Assembly (NCBI GenBank): GCA_900543845.1
Contig: UQTD01000015.1
Span: 1-32,561 of the forward strand
Length of the DNA stretch: 32,561 bases
Source: an uncultured Collinsella sp.
Lineage (GTDB): Bacteria; Actinomycetota; Coriobacteriia; Coriobacteriales; Coriobacteriaceae
Direction of reading: 5' to 3'
Shown: piece after piece, positions 21,772-30,328 of the stretch
How positions within the stretch are numbered: the stretch's first letter is position 1
Layout: every line of letters starts with the position of its first letter
The notes under the pieces: generated by a model
Seen by the model: only the letters and a program-made list of their open reading frames with translations
What the model was told of the DNA's origin: nothing
Database searches by the model: none
Position numbers and translations under genes: made by a program

Positions 21772-23652
21772 TTGAACACCGAATCTAAGAGCGCAAAGCA
21801 AAAGGGGAAACTGAGCGCATTTGAACCGTATGCGTTGATGGCATATGACATTGTGGCGACTTTTATTGCCGTGTTTGTTGCATCGTGGGGAACGCAGCAT
21901 TGGGCGACGTTCAGCGGGGCAGCCGGTGCATGTCCGGCTATTCTTGTGCTCGCGCTTGTTAACGTTGTCGTCTTTTGGTTCTTTCACATGTATAGCAGCT
22001 TGTGGCGCTATGCGAGCATTTCCGAGGCTGGACGTATTGTTGCTGCTGTAACGGTGGGCTCAGTAATTGGCGACGTTATCTTTAACGTGTTATTTGGCAA
22101 GGGCATGACCCTTCGCGAGGACGTTATGGCATGGGCTGTTGTCCTCATCATTTGCGGTGGCGGACGCTTTGCCATTCGTGCCATTTATGGTAGCCAGCTC
22201 TGGCGTTTTAAAAGCAATACCGATGCGCATCTCCCGCGTACGCTCATCGTAGGAGCAGGGGAGACAGGCTCTCTTTCCATCAAACGTATGCTCAACGGAG
22301 ACCCCGATATGCTCGGTGATCCGGTTGCCGTTGTCGACGATGATCCTAATAAGCAAAAGCAGCGTATTCATGACGTTAAGGTCTGCGGTACTTGCGCCGA
22401 CATCCCTACTATTGCGCACGATTGTGAAGCGGAACAGATCGTCGTAGCAATTCCGAGTGCCACGCATGAAGAGCGTCAGCGTATCTATGACCTGTGCATG
22501 AAAACAGGTCTTAGGGTCCTCACGCTCCCCAATGTCCGTGATATTCCACAGAATGGTGTAGGCAGGGTTGTCCTTCGTGAGGTCGAAATCAGCGACTTAC
22601 TTTCTCGTGAGGAAAAATCGCTTGATCTTAACCAGATGGGCTACGTTACCGGTAAGCGCATTTTGGTCACGGGCGGCGGCGGATCTATTGGCTCAGAGCT
22701 TGTACGTCAGCTGCTTCCGGCAAAACCTGCGCAAATCGTGTTGTTCGACATTTACGAGAACACTACCTATGAGCTGTATCACGACATCATCAAGACCGCT
22801 CATGATCAAGGCACTGATATTCAAGTCTATATCGGCTCCATTACACATCTCCCAGCGATTACCAAGGTCTTTGAAAAGTACCATCCTCAAGTTGTTTTCC
22901 ACGCTGCAGCCCATAAGCACGTTCCTCTTATGGAACACAACGCCCGCGAGGCAATCGAGAATAACGTTTTTGGCACGATCAACGTCGTGCGCTTTGCCGA
23001 CAAGTACCAGTGCAGCCACTACGTGCAGATTTCTACCGATAAGGCCGTTAATCCCACCAACGTAATGGGTGCCACCAAGCGTATGGATGAGATGATAGTT
23101 CAGTATTATGCGGCAAACAGTAAGACCATCTTTACGGCTGTTCGCTTTGGCAATGTTCTGGGTAGTCATGGATCGGTCATCCCGCTGTTTAAGCGCCAGC
23201 TTCGCGAGGGTGGCCCTATCACCATTACGGACAAGGATATCACGCGTTACTTCATGACCATCCCCGAGGCCAGCAAGCTTGTCATTACTGCCGGAGCTTT
23301 GGCGCATGGCGGCGAGATTTTTGTACTGGACATGGGCGAGCCGGTCAAGATCTACGACCTTGCCATCAACCTTATTACGCTGAGCGGACTTAAGCCTGGC
23401 AAGGATATCCAGATCAAAGAAGTCGGACTGCGTCCTGGCGAAAAGATGTACGAGGAGCTCCTAATGGACAACGAGCAGCTCCTGCCGACCGAGCACTCCG
23501 AGATTCGCATTTCCACAGCCGAGGCCGACAAGATGGAAGAGATCAAAGACAAGCTCGAGAAGCTTCATGACTGCCTCGACAAGGATAACGACACTGTTAA
23601 GTCCGTTCTTGCTGAGGTTGTACCTACATATCATCCGCAGTTTAACGATTAG
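21772..23652 (+). CDS. Membrane UDP-sugar 4,6-dehydratase (PglF/WbpM/EpsC-like)
   Basis: This 626-aa protein likely converts UDP-GlcNAc to a 4-keto-6-deoxy sugar, the first step towards an amino-dideoxy sugar. Four hydrophobic segments lie in residues about 20-135. A first nucleotide-binding fold has GAGETG (161-166). The catalytic short-chain dehydrogenase domain has TGGGGSIG (300-307), HAAAHKHVPLME, STDKAVNPTN (421-430), and MGATKR (Met432, Lys436). In this long-form group Met replaces the usual Tyr. Translation appears to begin at TTG 21772, with AGGGAAGAG upstream. It is followed 15 nt later by the aminotransferase, as in the epsC-epsN and pglF-pglE pairs. Confidence 0.92.
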   Translation: MNTESKSAKQKGKLSAFEPYALMAYDIVATFIAVFVASWGTQHWATFSGAAGACPAILVLALVNVVVFWFFHMYSSLWRYASISEAGRIVAAVTVGSVIGDVIFNVLFGKGMTLREDVMAWAVVLIICGGGRFAIRAIYGSQLWRFKSNTDAHLPRTLIVGAGETGSLSIKRMLNGDPDMLGDPVAVVDDDPNKQKQRIHDVKVCGTCADIPTIAHDCEAEQIVVAIPSATHEERQRIYDLCMKTGLRVLTLPNVRDIPQNGVGRVVLREVEISDLLSREEKSLDLNQMGYVTGKRILVTGGGGSIGSELVRQLLPAKPAQIVLFDIYENTTYELYHDIIKTAHDQGTDIQVYIGSITHLPAITKVFEKYHPQVVFHAAAHKHVPLMEHNAREAIENNVFGTINVVRFADKYQCSHYVQISTDKAVNPTNVMGATKRMDEMIVQYYAANSKTIFTAVRFGNVLGSHGSVIPLFKRQLREGGPITITDKDITRYFMTIPEASKLVITAGALAHGGEIFVLDMGEPVKIYDLAINLITLSGLKPGKDIQIKEVGLRPGEKMYEELLMDNEQLLPTEHSEIRISTAEADKMEEIKDKLEKLHDCLDKDNDTVKSVLAEVVPTYHPQFND

Positions 23653-23667
23653 GGATAAGGAGCCAAG

Positions 23668-24921
23668 ATGGACATTAAACCCTTCGAGAATAAGGTTTGG
23701 CTTAGTTCGCCGACCATGCATGGTGATGAGCTTAAATACATCACCGAAGCCTACGAGACTAACTGGATGTCGACGGTAGGCGAGAACATAAATGAGGTCG
23801 AGCGCCAAATGGCCGAAAAGATTGGTTGCGGCTATGCCGTTGCCCTTTCTTGCGGTACTTCTGCGCTGCATCTTGCCATGAAACTCGCTGGAATTAAGCC
23901 CGGTGATGAGGTCCTTTGCAGCGATATGACGTTCGACGCTACGGTGAACCCAGTTGTATATGAGGGTGGCGTCCCTGTATTTATCGATACTGAGCGCGAT
24001 ACCTGGAACATGGACCCCGTTGCCTTGGAGAAGGCATTTGAGCTGCACCCGACTGCTAAGGTCGTTGTGGCGGCACATCTTTACGGTACGCCCGGTAAGG
24101 TCGATGAGCTTAGGGCCGTTTGCGATGCACACGGAGCTATTCTTGTTGAAGATGCCGCCGAGTCGTTGGGTGCCACCTATAAGGGCGTTCAAACGGGCAC
24201 CTTCGGCGATGTCAGCGCAATCAGCTTTAACGGCAATAAGATCATCACCGGTTCCGCTGGTGGCATGCTATTAACGGACAGCAAAGAAGCAGCCGATAAA
24301 GCGCGCAAATGGTCAACTCAGTCGCGCGAAGCTGCTCCGTGGTACCAGCACGAAGAGCTGGGTTACAACTATCGCATGAGCAACGTGATTGCAGGCGTAG
24401 TGCGTGGCCAGATTCCCTATCTGGAGGAGCATATTGCCCAAAAGAAGGCTATTTACATGCGTTACAAGGAGGGCTTCAAGGGGCTGCCGGTGAGCATGAA
24501 CCCCTATGACTCCAGCGTTTGCGAGCCGAATTTCTGGCTTTCCTGCATGCTTATTGATTCTGATGCCATGTGTAAACAGGTTCGCGGTGAGAGTGAGGCT
24601 CTTTACGTAAGCGAGTCTGGTAAGAGCTGCCCCACCGAAATTCTTGAGGCTATCGCCGCCATCAATGCAGAAGGCCGTCCCATTTGGAAGCCTATGCACA
24701 TGCAGCCAATCTATCGCATGAACGCATTTGTGACACGCGAAGGAAATGGTAGGGCTAAGACAAACGCCTATATCTCTGGCGGTGCAACGGGTGCAGATGG
24801 CTTGCCTTTGGATGTAGGCGCCGACATCTTCCAGCGTGGTTTATGTCTGCCCTCTGATAATAAGATGACGCCCGAACAGCAGGACCGCATTATCGAGGTC
24901 ATCAAGGGGTGCTTCGCGTAA
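23668..24921 (+). CDS. DegT/DnrJ/EryC1-family sugar aminotransferase (PglE/EpsN-like)
   Basis: This pyridoxal-phosphate enzyme would aminate the 4-keto sugar made by the upstream dehydratase. The 417-aa protein shows SCGTSALHLAM, VEDAAESLGA (Asp162 contacting the cofactor ring nitrogen), and SFNGNKIITGSAGGM with the Schiff-base Lys191. ATG 23668 follows AAGGAG. The stop TAA (24919-24921) overlaps the next ATG as TAATG, so the initiating transferase is translationally coupled. Product identity (UDP-bacillosamine precursor or another 4-amino sugar) cannot be read from sequence. Confidence 0.92.
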   Translation: MDIKPFENKVWLSSPTMHGDELKYITEAYETNWMSTVGENINEVERQMAEKIGCGYAVALSCGTSALHLAMKLAGIKPGDEVLCSDMTFDATVNPVVYEGGVPVFIDTERDTWNMDPVALEKAFELHPTAKVVVAAHLYGTPGKVDELRAVCDAHGAILVEDAAESLGATYKGVQTGTFGDVSAISFNGNKIITGSAGGMLLTDSKEAADKARKWSTQSREAAPWYQHEELGYNYRMSNVIAGVVRGQIPYLEEHIAQKKAIYMRYKEGFKGLPVSMNPYDSSVCEPNFWLSCMLIDSDAMCKQVRGESEALYVSESGKSCPTEILEAIAAINAEGRPIWKPMHMQPIYRMNAFVTREGNGRAKTNAYISGGATGADGLPLDVGADIFQRGLCLPSDNKMTPEQQDRIIEVIKGCFA

Positions 24922-25577
24922 TGGCGCAAGCCGTCCACAAAGCTAACTTTTACGAGCGCTGCGTGAAGCGAGCGCTCGATTTTATCATCGCTCTTGCTTT
25001 TATAGTGCTGTTCTGGTGGATGTACGCTATCCTGGCCATCTTGGTTAAGATCAAGTTGGGTACTCCTGTGCTGTTTACTCAGGAGCGACCTGGCAAGGGT
25101 GAAAACATCTTCAAGATGTATAAGTTCCGCACAATGACCGACGAGTGCGATGCGAACGGCGAACTGCTGCCTGACGAGGTGCGCCTGACTAAATTCGGCA
25201 GCGCCTTGCGTTCCACAAGCTTGGACGAGTTGCCCGAAGTGTTCAACATCTTAAAGGGCGACATGAGCCTGATTGGACCTAGGCCGCTTCTGGTACAGTA
25301 CCTGCCCCTCTACAACGAGGAACAGCGCCACCGCCATGATGTGCGGCCAGGTATGACGGGTTGGGCGCAGGTGAACGGGCGCAACGCTCTTAGCTGGGAG
25401 CAGAAGTTCGCCTATGACGTGGAATACGCTCGCAATTGCACCTTCACTATGGACCTAAAAGTGTTCTTAACAACGTTCAAGGTAATTTTCAGCCGAAGTG
25501 GAATTAGCAGTGGCACCTCGGTGACTATGGAAGCGTTCACAGGTACGCCATCAGATGGAAAGGTTGAGACTCGATGA
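24921..25577 (+). CDS. Initiating sugar-phosphate transferase (PglC/EpsL type)
   Basis: A monotopic phosphoglycosyl transferase that loads the first sugar phosphate onto undecaprenyl phosphate at the inner membrane face, starting each repeat unit. It is 218 aa, with one N-terminal hydrophobic segment (ALDFIIALAFIVLFWWMY) and the family motifs PVLFTQERPGKG, YKFRTMT, SLDELPEVFNILKGDMSL with the catalytic Asp-Glu, and GPRPLL. It starts at ATG 24921, 11 nt after AAGGGG, overlapping the aminotransferase stop. Its small size matches PglC rather than the larger WbaP/CpsE group. The glycosyltransferase that follows overlaps by ATGA. Confidence 0.93.
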   Translation: MAQAVHKANFYERCVKRALDFIIALAFIVLFWWMYAILAILVKIKLGTPVLFTQERPGKGENIFKMYKFRTMTDECDANGELLPDEVRLTKFGSALRSTSLDELPEVFNILKGDMSLIGPRPLLVQYLPLYNEEQRHRHDVRPGMTGWAQVNGRNALSWEQKFAYDVEYARNCTFTMDLKVFLTTFKVIFSRSGISSGTSVTMEAFTGTPSDGKVETR

Positions 25578-26689
25578 AGGTGCTGATCCTTGCCAATAAT
25601 GATGGAGGCTTGCTTCATTTTAGGGGTGAACTGATCGCGGAACTCGTTAAAGCTGGGCATGAGGTTAATTTCTGCATACCAAGCGGCGAGCTGGTTCCTG
25701 AGATTGAAAAACTCGGGGCTTCCTTCATTGATAATCCATTTCTAATTAGGCGTGGCACGAATCCAGTAGACGATATCCAACTGATTCGTTTTTATCGAAA
25801 GGTGCTCAAAAGGATCCAACCCGACATTGTGTTTACATATACAATTAAACCAAACGTGTATGGTGGTATTCTCTGCGGTAAGTTCGGTATTCCCTACCTT
25901 GTTAATATTACAGGATTGGGTACTGCGGTCGAGAATGATGGACCGCTTCAGAAGTTAACACTCGGGCTTTATAAGCTAGGGCTGAAGAGGGCACAGGTCG
26001 TTTTTTTCCAAAACGAGGCGAACAGGGATTTTATGCTATCCAGGGGGATCGTAGGGAATCGTTGCGATCTGTTGCCTGGCTCCGGAGTTAATCTTCAGCG
26101 ATTTCGTCTTTTGGACTATCCAAAAGACGATGGGGTTATTCGTTTCTTCTTCTTCGCTCGAGTAATGCGTGAAAAAGGCATCGAAGAATTCCTCGAAGCT
26201 GCTAGGCAGATTCGAGGAAGGCACCCAAATACAGAGTTTCATGTCTGCGGCAGCTGTGAGGAAGAATACAGAGGTTCCCTCGAGGCTTGCGAGAAGGACG
26301 GCGTCGTCATCTACCACGGAAGCGTCAAAGACGTGCGAGAGATGCATGCCCTGTCAAGCTGCACGGTGCATCCCACTTTCTATCCGGAGGGTATGTCGAA
26401 TGTCCTGCTGGAGAGCTGCGCCTGCGGCAGACCGATCATTACGACGAACCGGCCTGGGTGCAGGGAGGTCGTGGATGACGGCGTTAATGGCTTCGTCGTA
26501 AAGCAGAGAGACGCGGAAGACCTTATCTCAAAAATCGAGAATTTTCTTGCCCTGTCCTATGCCGAGAAAAGGGAGATGGGCCTGAACGGCAGGAGAAAGG
26601 TCGAGAGGGAGTTCGACAGGCAGATAATTGTCGAGCGCTACCTGAAGGAAATGGCGGTTATAGAAGAAGCGAAGGAGGCGCGCCGTTGA
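25574..26689 (+). CDS. Glycosyltransferase family 4 (PglA/CapM-like)
   Basis: This 371-aa retaining glycosyltransferase with the GT-B fold probably adds the second sugar to the lipid-linked unit. The N-terminal domain begins MKVLILANNDGGLLHFRGEL and contains FTYTIKPNVYGG and VNITGLGTAVE. The C-terminal domain has FFFARVMREKGIEEFLEA and the family's E-x7-E region PEGMSNVLLESCACGRPI. No membrane segment is seen; such enzymes act at the membrane surface. The donor is unknown. Arginine is often AGG/AGA here, unlike the genes upstream. Seven T occur at 26001-26007. The next gene starts in the stop overlap (TTGA). Confidence 0.9.
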   Translation: MKVLILANNDGGLLHFRGELIAELVKAGHEVNFCIPSGELVPEIEKLGASFIDNPFLIRRGTNPVDDIQLIRFYRKVLKRIQPDIVFTYTIKPNVYGGILCGKFGIPYLVNITGLGTAVENDGPLQKLTLGLYKLGLKRAQVVFFQNEANRDFMLSRGIVGNRCDLLPGSGVNLQRFRLLDYPKDDGVIRFFFFARVMREKGIEEFLEAARQIRGRHPNTEFHVCGSCEEEYRGSLEACEKDGVVIYHGSVKDVREMHALSSCTVHPTFYPEGMSNVLLESCACGRPIITTNRPGCREVVDDGVNGFVVKQRDAEDLISKIENFLALSYAEKREMGLNGRRKVEREFDRQIIVERYLKEMAVIEEAKEARR

Positions 26690-27236
26690 GGGGGGCGGTG
26701 AACAACGTTATCAGCGCTACATGGACATTTTTAAGGATGTCCGTTTGGAAAATTGGGCTGATGGGAAGCCTTCACCTCAAAGGCGCGATCCAAAGGATTT
26801 CACACAATGAGGTTTGTAATTTCAATGAGGGCTCGAAAGTCAATATCGGGTGCACCGTCCGAATCCTCAGCGGAAGCAAGATTACGGAGAGAAAAGGCTC
26901 GAACTCTACAATCGACGGCAACGTCCGCATCAACTATAACCGCATGGACATCTGTCATGACGCGGTAACTATCGGCGCAGGCACAGAGTTCGGACCAAAT
27001 GTCCTCGTTTACGAACATGACCATACCTTCATGGAGGGGTCCTCAAAGAGGGCTTCTTCGTATGCGTACCGGTGGAGATTGGAGAGAACTGTTGGATAGG
27101 CGCGGGAACGATAATCCTTCGAGGAATGAAAATCGAGGCGAACTCGGTGGTCTCGGCGGGAAGCATCGTGAAAGGCGAGTTTTCCAGCGATTCCTTGATC
27201 TTGCATCGGCGCACCACAGAAGTTCGGGGCTGCTGA
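26686..27236 (+). pseudogene. Left-handed beta-helix acyltransferase, frameshifted
   Basis: The gene starts at TTG 26686 behind a strong AAGGAGG and overlaps the previous stop. It encodes a hexapeptide-repeat acyltransferase of the WcaF/maltose acetyltransferase type (NEGSKVNIGCTVRI, TIGAGTEFGPNVLVYEHDHT). After EHDHTFMEG the frame goes wrong and stops at 27099. The remaining family sequence continues in the -1 frame: KEGFFVCVPVEIGENCWIGAG and SVVSAGSIVKGEFSSDS, ending at TGA 27234-27236. Adding one G to the GGGG at 27036-27039 restores one reading frame of 183 codons. The restored stop overlaps the next ATG as TGATG, which supports the reconstruction. It would acylate a sugar of the polymer or precursor. 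Confidence 0.85.
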
Positions 27237-28213
27237 TGGCTAATATGGATGGCGTCATCCATAGGGGAATGACGGCCACCATCGTCATGGCGACGTACAA
27301 CGGAAGGCAGTTCCTTCGGGAGCAGCTTGACTCGATTGTTTCGCAGGGGCGACAGGCTGACGAGGTGGTGATCGTCGACGACTGTTCGAGCGATGGCACG
27401 CCGGAGTACATCGATGCGTACATTGATGAGCACGGCCTGACGGACACATGGAGGATCTATCGCAACGAGAAGAACCTCGGGTTCGTTGGCAACTACCTCA
27501 AGGGATGCTCGCTCGCGAAGGGTGATGTCGTCTTTTTCTCCGACCAAGACGACGTTTGGGCGGATGGCAAGATTTCCAAGATGATGTCCGTGTTTGAGAG
27601 GCACGAGGACGCGCTCGTAGTGTCGTGCGACACGACGATCATCGACCAGGACGACAGGCCCGACAACACATTCCAGACCTCGCTTAGGCGCACGGGGGAG
27701 GGAGTATGGAAGGTTGACTTCGACCAGCAGGTCTCATCTATGCTCAGTAGCGGCCTGACGCTTGGCGTGAAGCACTCCTTTATGGATGAGATGACTCCCA
27801 TCATCGAGCGCGAGGACCTCGTGTACGATTCGCCGCTCGGGCTCTTCGCGGCGGCCAAGGGCGGATTCTACCGCGTCGGCGGAGAGGCACTTGTCCTGCA
27901 CAGGGTTCACAGGAGCAACGCATCCGCGCCCACCTATTCTCTGAAGTCGAGACTGTCAAACCCCGAACAGCACATTAAAGGCAGAAGGCATCAGCTTAAG
28001 CATATTAAGGCATGTAGAAAGTACTGCGCCAACGAGCTGGATTCCAGTACGCTCGACCGACTTGATGAGGAGATTGCGGCACGCGAGGTTGCCGTCAAAG
28101 CCATGGAGGAGCGAAAGCCGCTACCGCTTATAGCGCAATTGATTAAGAAGGGGCCGATGGCCAACGAGAAAATTAGCATTGTGAACCTCATTGTCGCCCT
28201 AAGGAGGCATTGA
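27236..28213 (+). CDS. Glycosyltransferase family 2 with SDQDDVW motif, probable rhamnosyltransferase-like
   Basis: This 325-aa inverting glycosyltransferase has the GT-A fold. TATIVMATYNGRQFLREQL is the start of the nucleotide-sugar fold, VIVDDCSSDGT the first Asp pair, and FFSDQDDVW the metal-binding DxD region typical of GT2 enzymes that often transfer rhamnose or related sugars. The second half contains an EREDLVYDSPLGLFAAAKGG acceptor-domain segment and a helical basic tail. I choose ATG 27236 (MANMDGVIHRG), because it overlaps the reconstructed acyltransferase stop; the longer open frame upstream runs across that gene. ATG 27269 is an alternative start. Confidence 0.85.
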   Translation: MANMDGVIHRGMTATIVMATYNGRQFLREQLDSIVSQGRQADEVVIVDDCSSDGTPEYIDAYIDEHGLTDTWRIYRNEKNLGFVGNYLKGCSLAKGDVVFFSDQDDVWADGKISKMMSVFERHEDALVVSCDTTIIDQDDRPDNTFQTSLRRTGEGVWKVDFDQQVSSMLSSGLTLGVKHSFMDEMTPIIEREDLVYDSPLGLFAAAKGGFYRVGGEALVLHRVHRSNASAPTYSLKSRLSNPEQHIKGRRHQLKHIKACRKYCANELDSSTLDRLDEEIAAREVAVKAMEERKPLPLIAQLIKKGPMANEKISIVNLIVALRRH

Positions 28214-29037
28214 TGAGGGGCATTGCGGCCTGCATCGTTACCTACAACCCGGAGCTTGCGCGCTTTTCGGAATGTCTGTCCGCTGTAGCCGAACAGGTGG
28301 AACACGTTTTTGTCGTGGACAACGGCTCAAACGAGACGGGTGGGGTGGAAGCGCTCTGCCGTGAATATGACAATGCAATTTTCGTTCCCCTGGGGGAGAA
28401 CAAAGGCATTGCTGCCGCCCTCAACATGGGATGTGCTGCCGCAGACGAGAAGCGCTGCACCGCCGTATTGACGCTCGACCAGGACTCGGTATGTGAAGAT
28501 GGCTTGGTGGAGAAGCTGGCGGCGCATTTGGCCAAAGACGTTGGGATCGCTGCACCTTGGATTTCTTACGCGGGCAATGAGGAATATTACGATTTGCCGC
28601 AAGATGGGCCCTACGAGGTCGAATGGACGATAACCAGCGCGTCGTTGACGAGCCTTGGCGCCTGGAGGAAGATCGGCGGTTTTGACGAGGCATTGTTCAT
28701 CGACAGCGTTGATCGCGATTTCTGCATTCGACTCCGTAGAGCCGGCTATCGCGTGGTCATTGACCCTGCGACTTCACTGTCCCATGAACTTGGAGACATG
28801 CGCTGCGTCCGGATTCTCGGCAAGGTAATTCACGTCACCAACCACAGCAGTTTTCGCAAGTACTACATAGCCAGAAATAAAATTCTTCTCTTTAGAAAAA
28901 GCGAGATTGCTCTTCCTGTATGTCTCAAAGAGGAAGTGCAGGAAGCTATTAAGATCATATTTGAACAAAACCGTATGTCGAAAGTTGTCGCAATCATTCG
29001 TGGAGTTCATGACGGACTATCGCGTAAAGCGAACTAG
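28213..29037 (+). CDS. Glycosyltransferase family 2, rhamnosyltransferase type
   Basis: This 274-aa enzyme begins MRGIAACIVTYNPELARF and shows VFVVDNGSNE, LGENKGIAAALNMG, TLDQDSVCEDG (DxD region), and FIDSVDRDFCIRLRRAGY. This pattern is characteristic of the RfbF-type rhamnosyltransferases, in agreement with the rmlA gene at the end of the window. ATG 28213 has an excellent AAGGAGG 5 nt upstream and overlaps the previous stop (TGATG). The last 29 nt overlap the start of the polymerase gene. Its base composition turns AT-rich towards the 3' end. Confidence 0.88.
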   Translation: MRGIAACIVTYNPELARFSECLSAVAEQVEHVFVVDNGSNETGGVEALCREYDNAIFVPLGENKGIAAALNMGCAAADEKRCTAVLTLDQDSVCEDGLVEKLAAHLAKDVGIAAPWISYAGNEEYYDLPQDGPYEVEWTITSASLTSLGAWRKIGGFDEALFIDSVDRDFCIRLRRAGYRVVIDPATSLSHELGDMRCVRILGKVIHVTNHSSFRKYYIARNKILLFRKSEIALPVCLKEEVQEAIKIIFEQNRMSKVVAIIRGVHDGLSRKAN

Positions 29038-30328
29038 AGCGACGTATCGGAAGGTTGCCGTGCTATATCTATATTCTTTAACACTGCTCATAATGCTTGG
29101 CCTCGTGATTTTGATTACGCGAGATTTATTTGCACATAACGCGTTGTCTCTCTTAGCATGGGTGATGGCGTTTTTCTCTCTAGTAAATTGCGGATATAGG
29201 ATTGATGAAAACAGTCCGGCCTATCTTGTTTTAGTTATAGGGATACTTGCGTTTCAATTCTTCTTTTTATTCTCAGCTGGTTCCAGAAAAGAACATGAGG
29301 CCAACGGACACGAGGCACTATTCTCTTTGGACAATGAGAACTTGAAGAAAATACTTGTGATTGAGGTATTGGTCGTTGCGGTTGTATTCGCTTGCTTTTT
29401 GACACAAGTGCCACAGGTCGAACAAATAACGACTCTGCTTACTACTATGAAATCGGGAGATTCGGACAATGCGTTGAAGATGCCGTCTTGGATGGGATAT
29501 GCGGAAAATATTATCGAAGGATTCTCGATTGCTATCCTGTTTTCGTACTTCAAGTGCGATGAGACGATCAGAAGGCAAAATTCAAAGCTTATTGTATTGC
29601 AGGTGATTTTAGGACTTGCATGTTGTTTTTTAAAATTAAGCAGAAATGGTTTTTTGTGGTACCTACTGCCGTTGGTGGCTGTGTTTGTAAAAGGCAAAAA
29701 ACTTTCGTTTAGGCAGTGCGTATATGTGCTGCTTGTTGGCTCGGTTGCCTTCCTTGTGATATTTTTCGGTTTCGCCTGGCTTAAATATGGATATAGATAC
29801 TCCACGTTCAATTTCGGTGAATTATTCTCTGATCAGTTCATTAGCTACCTTGCATCTCCCCTTGTTTGTTTCCAGCTATTTTTCGATTCTTATCAGCCGA
29901 GTGGAACGTTCTCTAACATGCTTCGATTCTTTTCGGCGTTTAACGTGGCCCTTGGCCTGGGCGATGGCGCGAACGAACTTGTCCAGCAATTTATATATAT
30001 CGCCAATGGCGTATCCAGCAATGTATACACCATGTTCCAGTATTACTGCGATGATTTTGGCGTCGTATACAGCATTATTATGAGTGCGATTTTGGGCTTG
30101 ATGTCTGGTTTTTGTTACAAGCGAGAGAATGTTGATGCACTGTTTGGATACCTAAGCTGTCTGCTTCTATATCCGGCCTTTATGCAGTTCTTCCAAGATC
30201 AGTATTTTTCGCTTGCTTCTACTTGGCTGCAACTTCTTTTTGTGGGGCTTATTGTGTTTAGAACCAAGCTTGTTTTGCATCGCGTTGATGCTGAGCAAGT
30301 CAATTCTTCTCAGGAGTTAAAATGCTAG
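29009..30328 (+). CDS. wzy: Wzy-like polysaccharide polymerase (polytopic membrane protein)
   Basis: This 439-residue protein has about ten hydrophobic segments (e.g. VAVLYLYSLTLLIMLGLVIL and YVLLVGSVAFLVIFFGFAWL) and a large loop, as expected for polymerases that join repeat units on the outer face of the membrane. These proteins are poorly conserved, so the call rests on topology, locus position next to wzx, and absence of another candidate. I choose ATG 29009 (MTDYRVKRTRATYRK) with GTGGAG close upstream; the open frame begins earlier but would lie inside the rhamnosyltransferase gene. The gene is markedly AT-rich, typical of wzy. Confidence 0.75.
   Translation: MTDYRVKRTRATYRKVAVLYLYSLTLLIMLGLVILITRDLFAHNALSLLAWVMAFFSLVNCGYRIDENSPAYLVLVIGILAFQFFFLFSAGSRKEHEANGHEALFSLDNENLKKILVIEVLVVAVVFACFLTQVPQVEQITTLLTTMKSGDSDNALKMPSWMGYAENIIEGFSIAILFSYFKCDETIRRQNSKLIVLQVILGLACCFLKLSRNGFLWYLLPLVAVFVKGKKLSFRQCVYVLLVGSVAFLVIFFGFAWLKYGYRYSTFNFGELFSDQFISYLASPLVCFQLFFDSYQPSGTFSNMLRFFSAFNVALGLGDGANELVQQFIYIANGVSSNVYTMFQYYCDDFGVVYSIIMSAILGLMSGFCYKRENVDALFGYLSCLLLYPAFMQFFQDQYFSLASTWLQLLFVGLIVFRTKLVLHRVDAEQVNSSQELKC

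Noticed and set aside
26999..27235. N-terminal 79-codon extension of the GT2 gene
   Set aside because: It lies over the frameshifted acyltransferase; the true start at 27236 matches the family N-terminus and the TGATG overlap.
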